Below, one piece after another: positions 56,963-64,000 of a stretch of 64,000 bases of DNA (positions are counted from its first letter, which is position 1; every line of letters begins with the position of its first letter). Source of the DNA: Streptomyces thinghirensis (GTDB lineage Bacteria; Actinomycetota; Actinomycetia; Streptomycetales; Streptomycetaceae); the NCBI GenBank assembly GCA_021502835.1, contig JAKFGP010000011.1:62001-126000 (forward strand). Direction: 5' to 3'. Below the pieces are notes generated by a model. That model ran no database searches. It was not told where the DNA came from and saw nothing but the letters and a program-made list of their open reading frames with translations. Both the position numbers and the translations under genes were made by a program.

Positions 56963-58882
56963 TCATCCGAAGGGGTACTTGATCTCGTTGACGAAGAAGC
57001 CGCCGTACAGGTCGAGCTTGGCGCCGGTGATCTTCGTGTTGACGCGGTGATCGTCGCCAGGCCCGTGGCGGTGAGGTCGCGGCGCCGGTCGACGTCGAGG
57101 TTCAGGGCGCCGCCCAGCGCGTTCACCGCGACCACGCCGCCGAGCGACTTGAGGTTGACGATGCCCCCTTGCCCTCCAGGGTGAGCGGTCCGCCACTCCT
57201 GATCGTCACCGACCGGCGGCCTTCGAGCGTGAGGTTCATGCCCCGCCTCCACCGACAACCGAGCGGCTGCCGGTGATGCTGACCGAGCCCGCGCTGTCGA
57301 CGGTGATCTCGGTCTTGGTGCGGTCGAGGTTGATGGTCAGCCTGTCGTTCCCGCTGGCGATCCGGACGCCCTGTTTGCGTCCGCCGGTCCGCTGGCTGAG
57401 CAGGTCGACGCGGTTGCCCTGGCGGTCGGACAGGGTGTGCCGGACGGCCTTCTTCTTCAGGCCGTCGTGCAGCGGGACGTCGACCTTGGTCGGCAGGTCC
57501 CGGCCGTTGTAGAAACCCGCCGATCACGAACGGGTGGTCCAGCGCCCCCGGTCGAAGGCCACCAGCACCTCGTCGCCGACGTCCATGGGGAAGACGCCGC
57601 CGCCGCCCACTCCGCCCAGCTGCACGCTGCGCGCCCAGTCGCTGACGTAGGGTGTCGTCCAGCCACGGGAACTGGAGCTTGACCCTGCCCTGCTTGAGCG
57701 GGTCCTGTACGTCGGTGACGATGGCGTTGGCGACGCTGGGCAGCCGGGCCGCGCTCGCGGGGTCCGCGCCACCGCCGCCGCCCGAGGCCAGCCCGTACAG
57801 GGAACGCCACTGGCGTCCGCTGACCGTGATCCAGGACTGGTAGCCCTCGCTGTCGCCGGAAGTGGTGGCGTACGGAGGTGACGGTGTACTTGCCCTCGAA
57901 GGGCTTGCCGACGTCGCTGAGCGCCACGGGCACGCCGGGCCGCAGGTCGGGGCTGCCCTTCACCGCGACCTCCAGTTCGGCGAAGGAGGACGTGACGTCG
58001 GCGGCGAGGGACTGCGCCGCGTGCCAGGACCTCGTCCTGCTTGTCGTAGGGGTTGTCGGTCTCGACGAGCTTGGCGGCCTTGAACTGCCGGCGGCCTCAC
58101 CCGGTGTGGAGCCGATGGTGACGCCCGGATCGGTCTCGCGGGCGCGAGTTCGGTGATCTTCTTTCTTGGTGGTGACGTTCCAGCCGCGCGACTCGACCTT
58201 GCCGACCTGGTCGGCGGCGGTCACCGCGGCCCCGCAGCCGCATGATGTCGTGGCGGGCCTGGAGGACGAAGGCGCTCTTGTCGCCGTCCGTATTCGGGGA
58301 GGGCGCGCCGGCCGACGGGTTCGGCTTGACGAACCGGAACTTCCCCTTGGCGTCCACGGACATCACCATGTTGTTCTCGTCGGCGAGCCGGGCCAGGAAG
58401 TCCCAGTCGGTGACGTTGGACTGGCTGATGAACCCGTACGCGCCCTTCGTCGGCTGGATCCGGCCGATGGACAGGCCGTCCATGGCGGCGAGTTTGCGGG
58501 CGATGTCGGAGGCCTTCTGGTTGCGGTACGCGGCCACCCGGCGCTGGCGCATCATGCGGTGCCCGAAGTCGTAGCCAGCGGATCACGGTGTAGCTGCCGG
58601 TGCCGTCGTAGTCGGCCTCCATGGCGGTGACCTCGCCGGTCAGCAGGGGTTTGCCGACGCCCTAGCCGTCGGCCACCGGGGTGATCACCACCCGGGTGCC
58701 GAACTGCACGTTCAGCTTGCCGAGGACCAGGTGGTCGGGGTCGCGGAAGGTGAGGCGGAAGGCGCGGGCACGCCGATGCCCTGGTCGACCCAGCCGTCGA
58801 CGAGCATCAGGGCGATGTCGTCGGGCAGCTTCGCGGCGCCGATCCGGACCTGGACGATGCTGGAGAACGCGGGACGCACCAT
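56963..58882 (-). CDS. Vgr-like spike protein
   Basis: About 640 residues. N-terminal gpD-like part: AFSSIVQVRIGAAKLPDDIA, LMLVDGWVDQGIGVP, EADYDGTGSYTVIRWLR, MRQRRVAAYRNQKASDIARK, NVTDWDFLARLADENNMVMS. Then the OB-fold gp5 domain: AIVTDVQDPLKQGRVKLQFP, WLDDTPYVSDWARSVQLGGV and GGVFPMDVGDEVLVAFDRG, and a beta-helix needle (TINLDRTKTEITVDSAGSVS, ITGSRSVVVGGGGGMNLTLE, VNLKSLGGVVAVNALGGALN). Ends DLYGGFFVNEIKYPFG. Such a protein trimerises into the tip of the injection tube. Many frame changes. Confidence 0.88.
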
Positions 58883-59607
58883 CAGTGCGGCACCTCCTCG
58901 GCGGCGGGCAGCATGAGTTCGGTGCCGGACGGCAGGTGGGACGGGTCGTCGATGCCGTTGGCCTCGGCGATCGCCCGCCACGCGTTGGCGCTGCCGTACT
59001 CCCGCCAGGCCAGCGACTGCAGCGAAGTCGCCCGCGACGACCCGGTGCACGCGCTGGGCGGTGAGCGCGCCGGAGGTCGGGTTCTGCCCCCGGGTCGGGC
59101 CGGGGATCTCGACCAGGTGCACCTGGCAGGTGGCCGGATGGGGATGCCGGTGGTGCCGAAGAGGGTGTACGACGCCTCGATGGACGCGACGTACGCGGTG
59201 AACCGGGCCGTGGAGAACGACCCCCACTCGAAAACCACCCAGGGCGGCGACGGCTGGTCCGAGGCGAGGCTCTTGGCGGTCACCTCGCAGCAGCGCAGCA
59301 GCGACTCGACCTTCTTCAGCACCGTGTTGCCGCCCGGCTTGGTGGAGGAGTCCAGGAAGATCTCCAGGGTCATCTCCCGCGGCTCGGCACCCATGAACTG
59401 CGGCTTGGCGGCCTTCCGCACGGCCGCCGTCGGCGTCGCCGTCCACTGGGTCCGCTGGGTGAGGGACGAAGCTGCGCCGGGTTGAACTCGAAAGCCGAAC
59501 GTACGCATCAGCGCACCGGGTGTGGTGGTCGTGCCGGTGGGCGGCTCGTGGATGGCGAGGTTGGCGCGTACGAGGCTCTTGCCGGCGCCCTTGCCGCTCT
59601 TTGCCAT
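58882..59607 (-). CDS. LysM-domain baseplate hub protein
   Basis: About 240 residues. N-terminal CIS_spike_tip/hub-like region FGFRVQPGAASSLTQRTQWT, AKPQFMGAEPREMTLEIFLD, ESLLRCCEVTAKSLASDQPS and PPWVVFEWGSFSTARFTAYV; C-terminal LysM: VHRVVAGDFLQSLAWREYGS then AWRAIAEANGIDDPSHLPSG and TELMLPA. In contractile injection systems this gp53-like protein joins tube to spike. Frame changes near 59145, 59025. Stop and next ATG overlap around 58882. The N-terminal SGKGAGKSLVRANLAIHEPP looks flexible. Confidence 0.87.
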   Translation of the reverse strand: MAKSGKGAGKSLVRANLAIHEPPTGTTTTPGALMRTFGFRVQPGAASSLTQRTQWTATPTAAVRKAAKPQFMGAEPREMTLEIFLDSSTKPGGNTVLKKVESLLRCCEVTAKSLASDQPSPPWVVFEWGSFSTARFTAYVASIEASYTLFGTTGIPIRPPARCTWSRSPARPGGRTRPPARSPPSACTGSSRATSLQSLAWREYGSANAWRAIAEANGIDDPSHLPSGTELMLPAAEEVPH

Positions 59608-59634
59608 GGGTCTTCCTCCTGCTCCGCGGCGCCG

Positions 59635-60058
59635 TCAGTCGGTGAAGCCGTGGTGGGTGATTTCCAGGACCTCGTTCGCCACGGCCGGGTTGCCGGGGTC
59701 GAGGCTGGGGCCCTGCCAGCTGACGGGCAGTACGTCGATCAGCCCCCAGCGGGCGACCAGCGACCCGTCCGCGCGCAGGGCGGAGATCTGCGCGGTCGGC
59801 CGCTTGATCCCCGTCTGGACGGGAGGAGATCCACTTGGCGACCTTGGTCGTGTCCGGGGTGAGGGGGGCGGGTCAGCCGGATGTTGGAGAAGGAGACGCG
59901 GGTGGGCAGTTGCCACACGAACCCGTTGTTGCCGCCCTCCTGGCGCTGCTCGATCTCCACCTGGGACGACAGGCCTTCGCACCCGTTCCAGTACCCGAGG
60001 CTCTCGCCGTCGATGGTGAGGGTGAACCAGATGGTGGAGCCGGGTCCTGGCGGGGCAT
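59635..60058 (-). CDS. gp19-like tail tube protein
   Basis: About 140 residues with several frame changes. Repaired reading: MPRQDPGSTIWFTLTIDGES, LGYWNGCEGLSSQVEIEQRQ, EGGNNGFVWQLPTRVSFSNI, RLTRPLTPDTTKVAKWISS, then RPTAQISALRADGSLVARWG, LIDVLPVSWQGPSLDPGNPA and EVLEITHHGFTD. This is the phage T4-like tail tube family; the EGLSSQVEIEQRQEGGNN segment and the C-terminal EITHHGF are diagnostic. Downstream position next to the hub suggests the tube initiator rather than the main tube, which would lie with the sheath beyond the window. Confidence 0.87.
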
Positions 60059-60094
60059 CGGGGGTGGGCCTTTCTGTCGGGCGGGGCAGGTGCG

Positions 60095-63000
60095 TCAGGT
60101 GCGTCGCGTGCGTCGGTTGCGCCGTGGGGGCCTCGTGGGATCGGTGGGCCGGTCAGTGGCGGGGGGTCGCGGAGTCTGCCGATCCGTTCGCGGTCCATGC
60201 GCAGTTCGGTGCGGACGTGGCGGGTGACGCGGCCGACGATCCGGTGCACCAGTTCGTCCAGCTGGAACTCGGTGAGCTGGCGCGGGTCGAACCCGCCGGC
60301 CGGGACCGCCGTGTACGCCGGGGGCGGGTCCCCTTGCGCCGGGGAGCCCTGACTCGCCGAGTACGGGGGCGGGTTGCCGGGCGGCGACGCGCTCTGGGAC
60401 TCCGGCGGACTGTAGGGCGGCGGGTCGGCCGCAGCCTGCTGAGGCGTCGGGGGCAGCAGGTGGTTCAGGGCCGAGGACACGGTGGCCGCCGCGTGCGCGG
60501 CGAGGGCACCGGTGGCGGTGCGGCGCCCGAAGAAGCGTTGGACGGTGGGCGCGGAGGAGGCGTCGGCGTCCGCCGCCGGTGCCGCGGGTGCGCTGACGGG
60601 GTGCGGCGGGCCGGGCGGTGACGGTGCGGGGTGGTGGCGTGAGGGGGCCACGGGGGAGCGGGGTCGCGGCGGCGGTGGCACCCGCGGGGGTGGGCCGGCG
60701 CAGGGGTACGGCCCTGGTGGTCGTGGGCGTGGTCCGGGCGGAGCGCTGGACGGGGGCGTGGACCGGAGCGCGGTGGGCGCGGGGGAGGGACCGCGCGGGG
60801 CCGCCTGGTAGGGGGGCGGCGGCCGTTGCGTGGGGGCGTGGGGGCGAAGGGCGGGGCCGCTGGGGTGGAGGCGGTGGCCGAGGTTGTGGCCCGCTGGACC
60901 GGCGGCAGCGTACGGCCGTCGGTGCGGGGGGTGTTGGGGGCCGGTGCCGGTGCCGGTGCCGGTGCCGGTGCCGGTGACGCGGTGGCGAGTGACGTGGTGT
61001 CGGTCGGCGGTGCGTGGAGGGGGCGCCGAGTGGGGAGCGGCGCGGTGCCGGGGTCGACGGCGTGGGTGCGGACGGGGCCGGGCGGGTGTGCGGGGCGGCA
61101 GCGGGTTCCGCGGGCGGGCGGACGGCGGTGACCGGCCTGGACGAGGTGGGGGCGCCGAGCCCCGGGCGGGGCGTCGTGGCACTGCGCTGCACCGGGCGTG
61201 CGGAGTTGGGTGCGGCCGGCTTTTTCGGTCCCCGGCCGGGAGAGGGGCACGGCGGCCGCCGGTCCGGCGTTCCCCGGGAGCGATCGCTGTACGGGGGGTG
61301 GCGTGGAGCCGACGGGGGTGTCGCGGTGGGCCGCGGAAGTCGGGTCGGTGGCGGCCGCGTTCGGTGCCCCGGGCGGCCGGTTCGTGGAGCGTTGCACCGG
61401 GGGCGGCGCCGTGCGCGGGGTCGCGGGGGACGGGGCCGGTGGGCGGGTGCGGTGTGGTGCCGGGGGCGGTCGGGGTGGGGGTGTTGTGGGCGGGGCGGGC
61501 CGGTGAGGGCTGCGAAGACTGCGCGGGCGGCTGGGTGGGGGCTCGGTGTCTTCGGCCGGCCGGGGGTTGTGGTCTGCCGTTGGACGGGGGCTGCGCGCCG
61601 GTGGGGTTGGCGGGGCGGCCGGGGGCGGCCGGAGGCGATGGGGGCCGCTGCGGGGCGGCCGCGCCGCCGGTGCCGGGGGAGGTGGTGACTCCGGGGCCGT
61701 CCGGGCCGTTTCCCCTGACCGCAGGGCCGCTTGACGGCAGGTCGGTGCCGCCCGGGCGGGACGCGATGGGTGTGCCCGCGCTGCTGCCCGGGGCCGGCGT
61801 CGGGGTGGTGCGGGCCGCCGCTCGCTGGACCGGGGGTGCCGGGAGCGGCGGCGCGGTTGGGCGCGGCCGGTGCCCGGTCGGCGGTGGTGGAGGGGCGGTT
61901 GAGCGGAGGCATGATCCGTTGGACCGGGGCGCCGGTCGTCCCACTGCCTCCGACCGGGGGCGCCGGGCGGTCGGCGGGCGGGGTGGCTCCTGTCGTCGAC
62001 GACGCCGCCGGTGTTCGGCCGGTGCGCGAGGTGCCGGTGCCGGGCGCGGGAGTGCCGGTGGTGGGCTGAGCCGCTGCTCGCTGTACCGGGAGGTCGCTGG
62101 TGGCGCCGTCCACAGTGGCGGCCGACCGACCGGTGGCGGGGCGGCGTCGGGCGTGCGGGTGCTGCGGGGGCGTGCCGGTGGAGGACTGGGGCACCGCCCG
62201 CTGCACCGGAAGCTCGCCGCTCGCGCCGCTCGGCGTGGGGCCGGACCGCGGTACGGCCCGCTGCACCGGCGTGCCGGTCGCCGGGTCGGTGCCGGGTGCG
62301 GGCGTTGTCGTGGTGCCGGGCGGGGGAGGGGGCGGGCCGGGGGGTGGCGCGGGTGGCCGCAGCGGGGCCTGGCTGCGGTACGGCGCGCTGTACCGGGGCG
62401 CCCGGGGCGTCCAGGGCGTCCGGCGAGGAGGTCCGGCGGCCACTGCCGGGCTGGGCCCGCGGGCGGGGCCGGTGCGGGGGGCCTGTGCGGGGCCGGGCGG
62501 CTGCACCGCGCGCTGCACCGGGGTGCCGGTTGCTGCGCCGTCGCCGGAAGCAGCGGGGGTGGAGGTCGAGTTGGTCTGCCGGGTGCCGGAAGCCGGGGCG
62601 GTGCCGGGCCGCCGCACCGGGGTGCCGGTTGCCGTGCCGTCGCCGGGAGCGGTGGGGGTGGGTGTCGGGCCGTCGCCGGAAGCAGTGGAGGCGGAGGCCG
62701 GGGTGTTGGGCCGGGCACCGGCGGTTGGGGCGGGGCCGGAGCGTGGCGCCGTGCGCTGCACCGGGGCGCTGGCTGCGGGGCGGTCGCTGGAAGCAGCGGA
62801 GGTGGAGGTCGGGGTGGTGTGCCGCGCGCCGGGGTTTGGGGCGGTGCCGGGCCGTTGCACCGGGGTGCCGAGTTGCCGTGCCGCCGCTGGCGGCAGTGGG
62901 TGTGGAGGCCGGGGTGGAGCCGGGGCGTGGCACTGAGCGCTGCACCGGGGTGCCGGCTGCCGGGCCGCCGTCGGAGGCAGCGGAGGTGGGGGGCCGGGGC

Positions 63001-64000
63001 GGTGTGCCGGGCACCGGAGGCTGGGGCGGGGCCGGGACGTGGCGCCGAGCGCGGCACCGGGGTGCCGGTTGCTGTGCCGTTGCCGGAGGCAGTGGGTGTG
63101 GAGGCCGGGGCGGAGTCGGGACGTCGCGCCGAGCGCTGCACCGGGGCCCCGGTTGCCGGGCCGCCGCTGGCGGCAGCGGAGGGGAGGCCGGGGCGGGGCC
63201 GGTACGTGGCGCCGAGCGCGGCACCGGGGTGCCGGTTGCCGTGCCGTCGCCGGAGGCAGTGGGTGTGGACGCCGGTGCGGACCCGGAACGTGACGCCGAG
63301 CGCTGCGCCGACGCGCCGGTTGCCGTGCCGTCGCCGGAGGCAGTGGGTGTGGACGCCGGGGCGGGGGCCGGGGCGGAGTGTCGCGCGCTGTACCGGGAGG
63401 TCGGCCGTGGTGTCGCCCCCGGGCGCGGTCGTCGTCGGGGGGTGCTGGTGCGGGCGGGGCGTCCGTTGGACCGGAGCAGCGGTGGCCGGGGTGCCGGTCG
63501 GCGCCGTGGGTGTGGAGGCCGGCCCGGCGCCGGACGGGCGTGCCGGGGCCGCGCCGGGTTCCCTCGGTCACCGTCCGGCGACGAAGGTGCCGCTCCCGAG
63601 GAGTCCGGCAGGGCGTTCGTGGTCCGGCGGCTCGCGGGCAGGGCCCGGCGCTGCACGGCCGCCGGCCCGGACGGGGCCTTGGTCAGGGACTGCCGGGGGC
63701 GGGGCGCGGCGGACGGCACCGGTGACACGCGGACCCCGCGGGCGGCCTGGGCCGGTGCGCTCGCCGGTGCCGCGGACGACGCCGGTCCGGTGGCGCGCGC
63801 CCGCTGGACCGGCGCGGCCGGTGCCGCGGACGCGGTCCCGGGAACCGTCGAGGGCGAAGCGGTCGGCCCGGGCGCGGACGGCGCCGTCGCCGCCGGTATC
63901 GCCCGCAGCGGTGCGACCGGCATCCGCTGCACCGGAGCCGCGCCGGCCGACGGCGCCGACGGCAGCGCCCGCACGGGACGTCCCGGCCCCGCGTCCGGCT
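60095..64000 (-). CDS. Giant Pro/Ala-rich PVQR-repeat protein of the injection cluster, N-terminus outside window
   Basis: At least 1,300 residues; the start is beyond 64,000. Almost the whole visible part is Pro, Ala, Gly, Thr and Arg with the motif (G-T/A-P)-V-Q-R recurring well over fifteen times, e.g. [20 protein letters not shown] and GTPVQRSVPRPGSTPASTPT. A part is an exact tandem array (63044-63378). Frames switch constantly because of indels. The conserved C-terminus has a short helical domain: TVQRFFGRRTATGALAAHAA, then QLTEFQLDELVHRIVGRVTR and TELRMDRERIGRLRD. The stop is uncertain (60060-60100). The C-terminus resembles small proteins beside tube genes in other such clusters. Function unknown; a cargo, adaptor or scaffold is possible. 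Confidence 0.65.
63044..63378. repeat. Tandem 84-bp repeats (28 residues each)
   Basis: The element GCCGAGCG recurs at 63044, 63128, 63211 and 63295, spacing 84, 83 and 84; the 83 is probably a one-base error. The unit encodes, on the minus strand, ASTPTASGDGTATG then a PVQR/AQR-type motif and RSGSAP. Longer, less regular units of about 112 bp with the same GGGGTGCCGG core continue towards 62,500. Confidence 0.85.

Noticed and set aside
60465..63974. Three overlapping minus-strand frames each open for more than 1,150 codons
   Set aside because: They cannot all be genes. The PVQR motif moves between them, so they represent one protein whose frame changes at indels.

Overview
The window is chromosomal DNA from a Streptomyces-type actinomycete. 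The evidence is very high G+C with G/C third codon positions, and a gene order that, from memory, follows the S. coelicolor chromosome from about SCO4164 to the SCO4250s: nur, rsiG, devE-devA-devB, mshA, gpmA, phoU/senX3-phoP, carD-ispD-ispF-cysS-rlmB, msiK, then a contractile injection system. Most genes carry one or more single-base indels. Conserved motifs resume in a neighbouring frame, and universally needed genes (cysS, carD, mshA, phoP) are affected alike. I read these as base-level sequence errors rather than pseudogenes, and coordinates given for such genes span the whole inferred gene.

Region 1 (1-9 kb): rhodanese tail, DUF1416 and DUF3099 proteins, a three-gene operon of anchored exported proteins, a DsrE protein, a nitrobindin-like protein, the nickel regulator Nur, a YgfZ-type protein, D-aminoacyl-tRNA deacylase, the sporulation anti-sigma factor RsiG and an asparaginase. 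Region 2 (9-21 kb): GNAT enzyme; a duplicated module in which a small membrane protein faces a GntR regulator (devE, devA), followed by the HAD gene devB; a double APH-like kinase; TetR; a HelD-type helicase; an imine-reductase-like enzyme facing an HxlR regulator. Region 3 (21-32 kb): XRE regulator, HbhA-like protein, SpoIIE-type phosphatase, NlpC/P60 hydrolase, mshA, AraC regulator, MFS transporter and gpmA.

Region 4 (32.6-35 kb) is an AT-richer island carrying a type II restriction-modification pair, bounded on its promoter side by a perfect 37-bp palindrome. Region 5 (35-45.6 kb): a small nickel/metal-protein group, phosphate control genes (phoU divergent from senX3-phoP across a three-repeat PHO box), carD, ispD-ispF, cysS and rlmB. 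Region 6 (45.6-52 kb): DoxX-like membrane protein, nucleotidyltransferase, msiK, tRNA-Thr and a secreted S33-type peptidase.

Region 7 (52.2-64 kb), on the minus strand and tightly overlapped, is the baseplate end of a phage-tail-like contractile injection system. In transcription order it has a giant Pro-rich PVQR-repeat protein (start beyond the window), a tail tube protein, a LysM hub protein, a Vgr-like spike, a gp25-like wedge protein, a J-type baseplate protein and a gpI-like tail protein. It ends with a membrane protein that has a zinc ribbon and a C-terminal glycan-binding-like domain (CisA-like). Sheath and ATPase genes are not in the window. The injection system, its repeat protein and the restriction-modification island are the most interesting accessory parts.
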